From Wyeomyia smithii (taxonomy: Eukaryota; Arthropoda; Insecta; Diptera; Culicidae): a DNA stretch of 64,000 nt. Shown piece by piece: positions 11,157 to 22,687 of the stretch. A model generated the notes under the pieces. It worked only from the letters and a program-made list of their open reading frames with translations, was not told the origin of the DNA and did no database searches. The first letter of the stretch is position 1; each line of letters opens with the position of its first letter. The position numbers were made by a program, and so were the translations under genes. The stretch spans positions 137,792,285 to 137,856,284 of the forward strand of contig NC_073695.1 in NCBI RefSeq assembly GCF_029784165.1, in the 5' to 3' direction.

Positions 11157-11865
11157 AAACTATCGTTATGCTAATATATGCATGTTTTCTGACAGTCAAG
11201 CGGCTTTGAACGCTCTGAAATCTGTTTGCTGCTCCTCCAAATTGGTCTGGGATTGCGTAAAAATGCTTCAGCAACTGGCTAAATGCAATAAGGTAAATCT
11301 CTACTGGATTCCGGGGCATAGTGGTGTTGAGGGAAATGAAAAAGCAGACGAGTTAGCCAGACTCGGGTCAACGATGGAATTTATTGGCCCTGAACCGTTC
11401 TGTGGTGTTTCCAACAGTTCTCTCAATATGGCACTGAAGGAATGGGAAAGAGAGAAGGTGCTGCTGAATTGGAATGGCACCTCGACAGCTCGGCAAGCCA
11501 AGCGGTTCATTAAACCAAATCTATCTATTACCCGAAAACTGCTGAATCTTTCTAAAAAAGACTTACGCACGTAAACTAGACTGATTACTGGTCATTGTCC
11601 TTGCAAGTACCATCTCGAAAAAATGGGAAACCTAGATCATGATAGCTGTAGGTTTTGTAGTACAGAGAGTGAAAGCTCTCAACATCTACTGTGTGAGTGG
11701 GTGGCAATATTTCACAAAAGACGCCAGTTCCTTGGGAGAGGGGTCATAGAGCCTTCGCAAATATGGGCTAGTTCTCCTCAAACAGTTTTAGAGTTTATAA
11801 GCAAAATAATACCAGATTGGGATAATGCCTTAATACAAGATGTTGTCCACTATAAAACCTAAACT
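11157..11865 (+). pseudogene. LOA-like element: C-terminal RNase H and zinc-finger tail
   Basis: This is the second half of the RNase H split at 2353: CMFSDSQAALNAL near 11180 (catalytic Asp), then YWIPGHSGVEGNEKADELA near 11300 (His and Asp). A C-terminal domain ends with a cysteine/histidine finger, CRFCSTESESSQHLLCE near 11650, common at the C-terminus of non-LTR ORF2 proteins. There is an in-frame stop at 11572-11574, and the same frame continues to the natural stop at 11860-11862. Family H sequence begins almost immediately afterwards, so the 3' untranslated tail is very short. Confidence 0.88.
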
Positions 11866-12880
11866 AATCCACCTAGCGGTGAGACCCAGCCTTTCTCATT
11901 CGAACTTATTATTTGTTAAGGGGTTATATACCTTTTTAGTTTTCAAAAAACCGAAAAAAAATGTTATTGTATTATCTTCAAACACAACATCTTGAGAACA
12001 TTTTCACAAATTTTCATAAAGATCTGAGCAAAAGGAAGAAAGTTAGAGCGATTTGCAGCGCGCCTCGCCACGGCCGCATAAGCTAAACTTGAAACTTTAC
12101 ACGCGATTATCTCGAAATAGTATTTTCTGAAAAATGACTGCCGTGATCCTGATTGCGGGAAAACTACTGAACCGATTTCCTTCATCTTTTTTTTAAATTT
12201 TCGTTATGAAATTCGCCGGTCCTTGAACGATCGCTTTTCGAAACATACAGTTACATTTTGTCGCAAAAAAATTTTTAATGCAATTTTCAGCAATCAAAAC
12301 GTGCATTTTTTGGGAAAAACGTTCCCATTTGCACTGAAAACAAAATACTCATAAAAGCGATTGTTCAAGGACCCGGCACACTTCTAAGCTAATGAAATAA
12401 TATGAGTTTTTTGATTTCGGTTGACCCGCTGAGTCGCTATCAGGATCACTGCAAGCCTCTGTAAAAAATAGCGTTTCGGGGAAACGGCCATTACTCCAGT
12501 AATAATTGGTACAACTCAAAATGGTGCTATGCACTTAAAAATAGATTCAAACTTCCCTCATTTTTCTCGACCAAAAAGGTATATTACCCCCTAAAATAGA
12601 TTTACACCAACACTTAAAAAATACACCTTGATAATTTCTGCTGTATTTGTTATTAATTCTGAACAACAAATTTTTGGTAGTCAACAGCACAACTATAGCG
12701 AACATTTAAAATATAACATTCACACACGTATGAACATACATTAACACATGTACATGAAAATAACATTAAATTCTTTCAAATATATGATGCCATTTTGTTT
12801 TTGATCGTGGTATAATCGATTTTTACTAATATACTGCGTATAAATATTTAGATTGCTTATGTCAACTTTAGCCAGTAGAT
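11866..12880 (+). repeat. Family H repeat fragment, interrupted
   Basis: The block AATCCACCTAGCGGTGAGAC followed by CCAGCCTTTCTCATT also occurs at about 18043, 55960 and 58172. Here it is interrupted by an element at 11920-12591 and resumes with AAAATAGATTTACACC, again matching the copy at 18107. After 12800 the similarity fades into AT-rich sequence with nothing recognised. Confidence 0.75.
11920..12591. mobile_element. Palindromic TIR element, 672 bp
   Basis: The ends GGGGTTATATACCTTTTTA and AAAAAGGTATATTACCCCC are inverted. TAA flanks both sides (11917-11919, 12592-12594). The arms continue as an imperfect palindrome: GCCGGTCCTTGAACGATCGC near 12211 pairs with its near-complement near 12354. 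The family H sequence on either side joins cleanly when the element is removed. No coding capacity is seen. Confidence 0.82.
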
Positions 12881-12901
12881 TTCAAATAATTCATAATTAA
12901 A

Positions 12902-13735
12902 CTAGCTGACCCGGCAAACTTCGTACCGCCGCCTTGCGTTTTATTGACTGTTGTATTGCAAAAACTGAAATATCTAACTGCTGCTAAAAAACATACCAAC
13001 GATATGTTTCGGCTCTGATTTGATTTAAGTTTTTTTTCAATCCTGCGCTCGTTAAATTCTACGTTTTTATTTCATTGAACATCATGAAGCACCTTTCAAC
13101 CATAATCAAATTATTTAAATACATTTCTGAAAATAAACAGTCATTCTTTTAAATATTCTGAAGGAAATTATTACATTATTTTTTCAATTATTCAAAAGCT
13201 TGGCTTAATGCAAATATAGTAATACCCTTCTGCCTGGCCAATCTCACTGGAACAGATTTTATGAAAAACTTCAGAATTATAAATAATTCAAGCTTAAAAT
13301 TTGGAATATACGAAACATGTGAAAGTGGTCAAGGCGGTCCTAGCCACTAAATTCTATATATTCCACAATGTCGGGGTCAGGGTCACGTGAATATGCGACA
13401 TAGAGCTGTCCATGTAAGAAGCATGAATACTCGGAGTTTATGCCACAAATTTTCAGTGACTGTCCTTGGGTTTTATCAATAATCATCGCGAATACGCGAC
13501 GCACGGGAAATTGCAGACGTATAAAATTTAACGGCCAATCGGTAGGAGTAATCGAGATACGTGGGATTATTACGAGTTCTCCTTTGTAAATAGTTTCCTG
13601 TCAGAATTGTCGCTTCAAGGACATTTGCCATCGGGTAGTGGCAGCAATGCATCTGTTCGGTGGTAAATTTGACCTTGAATCTATAAAGTAGTAGTATTTG
13701 AAAATATTTGATTAGCATTATTCTCTCAATTGAGT
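12902..13735 (-). mobile_element. Helitron remnant, 3' end
   Basis: On the minus strand the element ends GAAGTTTGCCGGGTCAGCTAG, with the CTAG (CTRR) terminus at 12905-12902 followed by T, as expected for Helitron 3' ends inserted between A and T. The 3' terminal GC-rich motif is of the type seen in insect Helitrons. A helicase C-terminal fragment lies upstream. The 5' limit is not visible. Confidence 0.72.
13345..13690 (-). pseudogene. Helitron Pif1-like helicase C-terminus
   Basis: The minus-strand reading contains PRISITPTDWPLNFIRLQFP, then VRRVFAMIIDKTQGQSL and HGQLYVAYSRDPDPD. These are the last conserved helicase motifs of the Pif1/RecD-like domain of the Helitron Rep-Hel protein, with the Q-G-Q and Y-V-A-x-S-R signatures. 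An in-frame stop lies upstream of the PRISITPT block. The rest of the Rep-Hel protein is missing. The domain would unwind DNA during rolling-circle transposition if intact. Confidence 0.8.
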
Positions 13736-16389
13736 GTTAAAGTTATTATACTTTATTTTTCTTTTGTTCAAGACTCGTTTAAAGACTATGGAAACTAAAT
13801 GGGTAACTGACGATTTTGAGATATATGGGGTGTCGAACGTCGTGCATTTCGAGCTCGTTTTGTTCTTAACCGATCAACTTCCCTTCGGGACTCGTATATT
13901 TCCGATTTTTTAATATTCTATCTTCAGTGTTGCGGAGCCTGACACTTTTATTGACCTGCTACTACTCGTGTCTTAACTCGCAAAACTGGAACAAAAACAA
14001 CGAATTTAATTTTAATTCAACGGCATGTTAAGTATTTGAACTGAACATTCCACTTACAACAACTTCATCTGAACAAAAAACACTTCGACCACAGCAGAAA
14101 TTTGTCAAAGTCAACTGGAAAACAAGCAAGAATCAGTTTGATTATGTAGATTAGGGAACATTCCTTTTATAAAATACCCTTAGCGGCATCTTCGTTAGGA
14201 AGCATTCCCACTACATGTGGAAGAAAATTATTCGAAACCAACTGAAACCAGTATGAATACGCCTCAGAATTCTTGCAAAAACACATTATTATTTTTAATC
14301 TATTATGTTTATTACGTACCGACAGTGTCTTCTTCTTTCCTGAAAAACAGTCACAGCACAAATTAACAGAAACCGACGTTGAATTTAGGTGGCATCAACA
14401 GAAACCAATACAAAAATCGCATAGAACTATTCCATAAAATATTTAAAAAAATGAAGGCTATCGTTTAAGTATGCCCCGGTGATGAAAACTTGTTCGAATT
14501 TTTCCAGTCAAAGGCAACAAAAAATCGTTACTCACTAAAACTCACAGAAAACCTCTCAGATTTTCAGAAGGGCGGGAAATAACAAGGGTTGGTTTTTAAC
14601 GTTTTATAACTTTTCCAGTTGATTTTCGTTATTGCCATGGCATAGTGACAATATGGTTTTGTCCTGAACAAAAATTCTCGCAAAACCTAATGGCCAACCA
14701 TTTTTCGGGTTTTTTTTTCAAACATACATGATACCAACTGTTTTTCACGTGACCATGTGACATAAAGCTGTTATGCGAGAATATGCATATTTTAGGTTTG
14801 ATGCCACCAGCAGGGTTGATATTTGTTGACACTCTTGAGTGAAAGTGAAAAAAAGCATCCATAAACGTTAATTTTTTACAATCCTTTAAGAGTTCTCCCT
14901 TCCCGCTTCTTGCATGGAAGTGAACTGTCAAAACACCTCATTATATTTCATGCGATGGAAGCAAGACAACAAAATCAGTTTATCGGTTAACGAAGATCGT
15001 CAAGGCATCGGTCAGTTTCAGTGAAAAAGTGTTTCGGTGAGGTTAATTTTGGTTGAGTGGACTGTTTGTTTTTCCTTTTCGCTTTGAAGTGAAGATCATT
15101 TGGTTGGATTTGTCGTCAAATTTTATTCCGTAACCGTGAACGATGCGCGCGATCTATTTCATCTGAGTATAACAGCACGTTACTAGGACAAAAATCTAGT
15201 TTATCTGAAAAAGTGCTGCGATCATTGGGATTGAAAATGATTGGCTGTAATTTTCGAAGAATTTTGCTGGGGAAAATGACTTTTATCAGCACTGGCCACC
15301 AGTTATCAGGGCTTTGGGCATTATCGAATATCACCCAACTGCGGAGCGCGAAGGTACATACAGACGTTTGAAATTAAATTGTAAATTGGTAGGTACACGG
15401 AGCTTCGAAATTTTCGCTTCAATGACATTAATATTTCATCTGAGTTTTGAGACAGATCTGCTGCCTAAGCACAGTGCAATTGACACTTCGCAACATTATA
15501 GTTTTCAATTCAACATTCAACAATTAATTGTAAATCCAGAGATTTGTAGGAATGCAATGGTGCCTATTTAACGAAACATGAACAGAAATCAATGTTTTTT
15601 GAGAAACAAAAACTACACGTTTCTTTTACCAGCTAACAGAATCATTGCAGCATGAGCAAATGTCAATGATCTAAGTCAGTGTGCATTTTAGAGAAAATTG
15701 AACAGATTGATTAGATTCGAGCAATGGAAAATTAAATCATCGCACATGTAGTGTTATTCTTGTTCTTTCTTTTCATTTATCAGATAAATAAAACGATTAT
15801 ATGCAACTTTGCTCAAATAAGCCAGAAATTTAATTTACATTAAATTACCTAGAATAAAATCAAAGCCACGTTGAGAGTATTCAAATGCATGTCGAGTTTG
15901 CTGCTACGACGCTATAGCGCTTTTGCATAGAAAAGGTGTAGTAGGCAGCGAAAACGAATATCATTTTATATGTGAACCATTAACAGGTGCTTGTTTACTC
16001 AACAACGACGCCTCAATAACGACGCTACAACAGCTTGTCTACTGCTCATAGCCTGAAACATAGTAATCTAATGACGTTGAGTAAAAGGCGGGAAAAGGCG
16101 AAAATGTATTTCAATTTTTTTTTTAACTTTATCAGTTGATTATTGTTATTTTTATGGCTTATTACTCGTCGAAGATCAAGACAAAACAAACACAAAAAGA
16201 ATCATTCAAATCCGTTGATCCTATTTGGAGTTAAACGCCGTTATACAGACACCAACTTATTTTTATTTAATAGATGTTATTCCTTATACATTAATTTGAA
16301 TGATCTTATCAGTGAAAATTAAATTCTTTAACGCAGTTGATATTACTGATCGTTTCTGAGGGGCATCCAATGAATGGGCAAATACCAAT
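13736..16389. other. Uninterpreted AT-rich stretch
   Basis: No open frame with a recognisable domain, no LTR, no TIR pair and no tandem array is apparent. Short similarity exists between 14565-14650 and 16080-16165 (GGCGGGAAA followed by a CAGTTGATT-TCGTTATT block). This may be single-copy host intergenic DNA or an old unrecognised element. Confidence 0.4.
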
Positions 16390-18780
16390 CAATATGGGTT
16401 CTTGAAACCTGGATTATACCCAGTGGCCAAAATCCGATCTCAACCTCCATTTTTAATCCAGATGACCACTTCTGCTTGTATGATAATCATAAAATCCATC
16501 ATAAAACTGCCTGATCTGGGTATTTCGATGACAAAGATGGCGACGGTTTCCGATCAACAGCCTAAAGTGACAAATATCATCCAATACGATTTAGAGTAGC
16601 GGTATGATACCCGAAGGCCAGAAATCATCTTCAGACGCCATTTTAAATTAATAGATAGTAGCTTCCGGTTTCTGGAAACCAGTCTAAAAGGTACAAGCAT
16701 TATGTGAGTTTTTCTGTACCCGGGATGCTCAGAGGCCAAGAATCAACTCCGTACTTCATTTTGAAATCCGAATTTGCGACTTCCGGTTTCTGGAAAACAT
16801 TCTTTAATTGCCAAATGTAATCCAATAAAGCTATATTCACTCTTTGAACTAAGAAAAAATGGAAATTATCTTGTGAATTTTTTTCTTTCTAGGGCAACTA
16901 TTGTGAGCTTTAGAGCAAATTTTTTTTCGATTTCGTCAACCAGTGTTATAATCAAATAAAAGGGGTACCAATAAAGCAACTAAACCTCTAATGTAAAACT
17001 AAGATTGTTGAAATCAGTCATGCCATCTATGGCAAAAACAAGTGAATTTAAAAAAGTTTTCTGAACGCGTTTCTTTTCATAACCTTCGAACTACATGTTC
17101 AATCATCATCAATTTCGTTATTTAGGGGATTTAAAGTCAGTCCGTTCATTTGATACCTATTTTGTTCAAATCGGTTGTGTAGTTTCTGAGATAATGGAGT
17201 TTCATAACATTTAATGGAGTTTCATAACTTTTACATTTTGATTACAGTCCGGTTACGATAAAATTCAATAGGGTCTTATCAGGCAACTAGACCTCTCTAT
17301 TGCAACTTATTTTGTGGAAATCGGTCCATCCTTCTCTGAGAAAAGTGGGTGAGTTCAAGCAGTCAAAGAAACATGTTTCTTATAATAGCCTGATTTCCCA
17401 TTATTATACTTTTTTTTTATTACTTTATTAGGGTGGCTTTCAGCCACAGGCTGGTTCGCCACCAACCCATTATTATACATAACGGACAATGTTAAAGTCC
17501 AATAACAATAAAATTCAATAGGGTCTTATGAGGCAACAAGACCTTCCATATGACACTAATTTTGTGAACCCGGTCCAGCCATCTCTGAGAATAGTAAGTG
17601 AGTTTAAACAGACTTTGAAACACGTTTCTTTGCATAACTTTTGAGCCCGTTCTTTTGATGCCAATTTTGTTCAAATCGGTTGTGTAGTTTCTGAGATAAT
17701 GAAGTTTTGTGATTTTCACCTTTTGATACATAACCTCGAAACTAAAAATCCGATTACAATGAAATTCAATAGGGTCTTATAGGACAACTAGACCTTTCAT
17801 TTGCAATTATTTCCATGGAAATCGGTCCAGCCATCTTTGGGAAAATCGAGTGAGATTGGGAGAGCGTTACATACATACACACACTCACATACAGGAAATG
17901 CTCAGCTCGTCGAACTAAGTCGATTCATATACGAGATTTGACCCTTTGGAGCACTTTTATACCTTTGGTTATTTCAGTGATTGCTATACATTTCTAGGAG
18001 AAAGGCAAAAATGTAGTGGTCAATATCTTTCAAAAACCCACATTAATCCACCTAGCAGTGAGACCCAGCCTTTCTCATTCAAACTTATTATATGTTAAAA
18101 TAGATTTACACGATTCAAGAGAAAAAATGCTCCTTGAAAATTTCCGCTGGTTTCATTTTTCACTTTAAATAAGGAATTTCTGATAGCCAACAGCACAACT
18201 ATACCATTATTAAATTAAAATTGAAAACCTAACATTCACACACATATGAGCATACATTAAAACATACATATGCAAATATAATGAAATAAATATGTTTTAA
18301 ATACATCACGCAAATCCAGATCCAGATGACTACTTCTGGTTACCGGAATACATCCTAAAATGGCCAAATTTTGCCTAATCCGGGTATTTCGATGGCGAAG
18401 ATGCCGACCTTCAGTTTCTGGAAACAACTAAAGATGACCAAATATCATCCTTCATGAGTATTGCGGAAGCGTTACACCCAGAGGCCAGAAATCAACTGAG
18501 AACGCCATTTTGAATTTCTAGACACTGGTAGCTTCCGATTTCTGGAAAACAACCTTAAAGGGACAAACATTACCCAATGTTTTTCAGAAACTTTATCCCG
18601 GGCTCACAAGCCGGGAGTAAACTCCATATTTCACTTTGAAACCCGATTTTGCAGCTTCCGGTTTCTGGAAAACATCCTCAAATTGTCGAATACAATACAA
18701 TGAAGGTATATCCACTCTTTGGGTACTAGAATATCGATTATATATAAAGTAATAATTTAGGTATAGTTATTATATTTGAC
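16390..18780 (+). repeat. Family H paralogous copy A1, left part
   Basis: This composite repeat has three parts: units resembling the 122-bp satellite (16390-16830, motif ACTTCCGGTTTCTGG), a region of short degenerate repeats built on TTCAATAGGGTCTTATGAGG and CGGTCCAGCCATCTCTGAGA (16900-17990), and the block with CCACCTAGCAGTGAGACC followed by TTCCGGTTTCTGGAAAAC units (18040-18780). Its paralogue is split between 21950-22687 and 55478-56697. No coding function is visible. Confidence 0.8.
17410..17465 (-). mobile_element. 5'-truncated non-LTR or SINE 3' end with 13-bp TSD
   Basis: This 56-bp insertion reads on the minus strand as GGTGGCGAACCAGCCTGTGG, a short hairpin-forming stretch, then AATAAAG and a poly(A) tail. 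It is flanked by CCCATTATTATAC (17397-17409, 17466-17478). The paralogous position at about 22503 is uninterrupted, which confirms the insertion. Confidence 0.85.
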
Positions 18781-18783
18781 GTA

Positions 18784-21112
18784 GGGTGTTGTATCATGAT
18801 CGGACCAGTCAGAAAATGTACCATGATCGGACCATTTTTCTATATACGAGATTTCTCAACTATTGAATAAAAAACTGTATCAAATATGTACCCGCATCAT
18901 CATAAAACTTCTTCTTATGATGTTCAGAAGGTTTAATTCAGATTACTTAAGTATTACTATTATTAAAAAAGTTTTAAAAAATGGTCTATTTTCGAGCAAA
19001 ATTTGCCCTTACAATTGTTATCAAGTCTTGTTTTCAAGCATTGATTTTAGAATCGACTATTTAAAGACTGCAGTATATTTTCCAGTAATATGCTTCTGTA
19101 ACATTTAAATTCAATGTAGGAACTCTTTTGATATGAAATATTTGCTTTAAAGTTTGAATTATTGGTGAAACGCAAAAGCCTGTTTTGTATCATGATCGGA
19201 CCAGCATTGAACCATGATCGGACCAACTTACTTCTGAGACATCACTGCTTCACTTTGCATATGCTTGATATACCCAATGAAGGATTTCACATTTAATTCA
19301 TTGGAACAGAATAAAAATGATGAAGCTTATTTTTTATAGAATAAAACCTCTCAAAAACGACGTAAGGTTCGCAAACTGAAGCAAAATTATTTAAAACTTC
19401 ACTATAAATAGTCCACTATGCTTCAAATAGGAAAAATATAGCTCAGTGTCATCCTTATTTAGGAAGCACTTTTTCCCGCGAATTTTCGAACAGTTTACGA
19501 GAGAGTGATAAATTAAAATATATGAAAATTTATATGTGACGGTTTGCGTGGAATTTTTTTACGATTGTTTTGAACGGTAAAATGATTTCACAAAGGTGAG
19601 AAAGGTTTGAAAATTGATTGATTTGTGATCTAATAATAATATGTATATCGAATTTATTTTTCAGTAGCAAGACTCTCATTGAGACTAACTGATTTTTGAG
19701 CTGCGGCAAAGGAAACGTAAGGCAAAAAACTAATATTTGGATTTTGTTTAGCGATAGGGCTTAAAAGTTTCGACTCTCAGAAAAATGTCCTCATACAAAA
19801 TTTCAACTCAACCGAACTTAAGGAAGTAGTGTTTCAAATAAACCGCTTTGAGTCTCACTTTTTCGAATGATGACGAAAGACACAGTTCATGCAATTGTCG
19901 ATATGGAAATTTTTGTTGATACCAAATATCTTAGACTCGCGTAAAACGCCGAGATCTGGTGTTTTCTCGAAAAAAAATTTGGAAATATTTGGAAAAACTC
20001 GACTTTCTGGGACTTAGAAATTTTTGTGCTGGGAAACTCATTTCACTTGTCACATTCTCATTTTCACATCACTGTCAATCTCACTTCCCGGTGCTAATTT
20101 TTGTCACTTCACTTTAGATGGAATCAGAAATAGGTCTCAAAACATGAAGTGAGCGTGAGAGTGAAATATATTTCACCGTGAGGTAACTCCCGTAACAAAT
20201 ATCAATGGCTGAATATCGCACTTCAGGCATAAAAGTTAGAGCATTGCAATATTCGGAAAGTTGTAGTACTACTTGAGGACTACAAGTTGGTCATACATCG
20301 TTTCTCAAAATTATGCTGGTGGAGTGAGCTATCGGTAAAACGAAACTGACCCAGAAAAAACACCCACAAATTGAATAAGCAAATTTGCCGTATTGGGAGC
20401 TCAAATATATATGAAAAATGTGTGAAAATAATTTTAGAAACACGAAAAAATCTAATTCATCTAATTCATCAAGCCCAAACCAAACACCATGCATGTAAAG
20501 CCCAGCACGCAAAGCGGAAAATTGCTGGAAGTCTCAGAAGCACACTGGTCCGATTATGATACATTTTTTGGTCCGATCATGATTCACCCTGGTCGGATCA
20601 TGATACAAATTCTATGATTAGGAAAAACGATATACACTAAAGTCGCTTTTTACGCGGGGGATACGTGCCGCGTAAAAAAAAACGCGTAAATTCCGGAATC
20701 CGCGTAAAAAAAACGGCGTAAATTCCGGAATCCACGTAAAAAAAACCTGCGTTAGTTTCGCAATCCGAGTGAAGATAAACCGAAATCCGAGCAAAAATAA
20801 TACCGCGTAAATTCCGGAATCCGCGTAAAAAAACCGCGTAAATTCCGGAATCCGCGTAAAAAAACCACGTAAATTCCGGAATCCGCGTAAAAAAACGCGT
20901 AAAAAAAACCGCGTAAAAAGCGACCTTAGTGTATTTAGATGAATTTACGTCGGATTTTCTATAAATGGTTATTTTTGTAAACTAGACAGATAGACCTTTC
21001 CGATAAATGTATTTTATTTATGATTACATGTAATAACAATGGTGAAAATGTGACATGAAAAGCGATGTACCTTCAAAATAGTCTAAATTGGTCGGATCAT
21101 GATACATTACTC
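18784..21112. mobile_element. 2.3-kb TIR element with repeated subterminal motif
   Basis: The ends carry GTATCATGATCGGACCA on the left and its complement on the right, flanked by TA (18782-18783, 21113-21114). The paralogous sequence at 56697 lacks the whole 2329 bp and reads straight through. The motif TGTATCATGATCGGACCA or close variants is repeated inward: about 18792, 18818, 19186 and 19207 in one orientation, and about 20548, 20570, 20592 and 21089 in the other. The TA duplication suggests a Tc1/mariner-like or other TA-targeting transposase acting in trans. No transposase is encoded. Confidence 0.85.
20635..20931. mobile_element. MITE built of a 31-bp ACGCG/TTCCGGAA repeat
   Basis: The terminal inverted repeats CACTAAAGTCGCTTTTTACG and CGTAAAAAGCGACCTTAGTG are flanked by TA (20633-20634, 20932-20933). 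The interior is a tandem array of about seven units of the form CCGCGTAAATTCCGGAATCC GCGTAAAAAAA, each itself nearly palindromic around TTCCGGAA. It is nested in the 2.3-kb TIR element. Confidence 0.88.
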
Positions 21113-21143
21113 TAATATTTGTGCTAAAGAAAAAGTGGAATGA

Positions 21144-21329
21144 GTTTCAAGTCAAAATTATACTCCCCTCCTCTCACATTTAATCCCCACTAGCTCGCAG
21201 TCGGCCGCGAAAAATAAATAAGTGCCTTCCTCTTTTTCCTGCTAACTTAGACATAATGAGAATTGTATTTGGCTCAGTAAAACATAAGATACATCGTGCC
21301 GTGTCAAATAAACTATTTAAACCAAAAAA
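21144..21329 (+). mobile_element. Truncated non-LTR 3' end in family H copy A1
   Basis: This 186-bp fragment ends GTGCCGTGTCAAATAAAC plus an A-rich tail. The terminus is shared with the full I-type element ending at 48861 and with 63844-64000. It is flanked by AAGTGGAATGA / AAGTGAAATGA (21133-21143, 21330-21340). The same insertion is present at 56724-56908, so it predates the A1/A2 duplication. Confidence 0.8.
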
Positions 21330-22687
21330 AAGTGAAATGATAGAAATGACTTTTAATTTCAACTTCAATCCCGAGCAAAGCCGCAAACATTGAAATAATG
21401 CAATATCAAATTTAAATGATGTTGAGGCCACATATTTTGATCGTAGCTATAGTTTTAAATAGTCTGCGGGTTACGTTTCTTTCTATAACTTTCAAACCAC
21501 ATGTTTAAACATTATGAAATTCATTGATTAAGGGTTTAAAAGCCCATGAACTTGAATTTAACTATGTTCATAGCTTCTGAGATATAATTTGAATTTTAGA
21601 ATATTTATGTATTTATGTTTATTTGAAGGAATAATTGGAGGATATTATTTGAAATTTGACATAATATTTGTACTAAATAAATAATCTTTCTTTCTACACT
21701 GTCTTCTAATTTCGTCTTCTAATTTCGAACTTTGATCAAAGCAGCTAGTTTTAAACAGCCTTGAGGTTTTGATTCTTTTTAAGGTTGAGGAACAACCTGC
21801 TCGTTTGACACCTGTTCTCTTTAAATAAGTCGTGTAATCTGTGAGAGAATAGACTTTCAATATTTTTACAATTTAACACATAATGGTTAAAAATAAAATA
21901 AAAGTCCGATTACACTGGTCAACACAAATGTGGCCCCGAAGGTCAAACTAAGAAAAAATGGAAAATTATAACTTCTCCTGTGAATTTTTTTCTTTCTAGG
22001 GCAACTATTGTGAGCAAATTTTTTTTTTCGATTTTGACAACCAGTGTTATAATCAAATGAAAGGGGTACCAGTAAAGCAACTAAACCTTCAATTTAAAAC
22101 TAAGATTGTTGTAATCAGTCATACCATCTATGGCAAAACGAGTGGATTTAAAAAAGTTTTCTGAACACGTTTCTTTTCATAACCTTCGAACTACATGTTC
22201 AATCATCAGAAAAATTCGTTATTTAGGGGATTTAAAGACAGTCCGTTCATTTGATACCTATTTTGTTCAAATCGGTTGTGGTGTTTCTGAGACAATGGAG
22301 TTTCATAACTTTTACATTTTGTTACATAACAGACAAAGTTACAGTCCGATAACGATAAAATTCAATAGGGTCAATAATAATCAGGCAACTAGACCTTTCT
22401 ATTGCAACTTATTTTGTGGAAATCAGTCCATCCTTCTCTGAGAAAAGTGGGTGAGTTCAAGCAGTCTTAGAAACATGTTTCTTATCATAGCCTGATTTTC
22501 CATTATGATACATAACGGACAATGTTGAAGTCCAATAACAATAAAATTCAATAGGGTCTTATGGGGCAACAAGACCTTCCATAAGACACTAATTTTGTGA
22601 ACCCGGTCCAGCCATCTTCGAGAAAAGTGAGTGAGTTTAAACAGTCTTTGAAACACGTTTCTTTGCATAACTTTTGAGCTACATGTC
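21330..22687 (+). repeat. Family H: end of A1 and left part of copy A2
   Basis: 21330-21600 matches 56909-57170. 21950-22687 matches 16860-17650. The reading of A2 stops at the ATGTC duplication at 22683-22687 and resumes at 55478. 21600-21940 is AT-rich with no recognised content. Confidence 0.78.

Noticed and set aside
14565..16165. Terminal direct repeats of an LTR element (GGCGGGAAA blocks at 14565 and 16080)
   Set aside because: Similarity is short and gapped, with no TG..CA ends, no target duplication and no coding sequence between.
18863..19108. An 81-codon plus-strand frame within the 2.3-kb TIR element
   Set aside because: AT-rich, no transposase motif; a chance frame.
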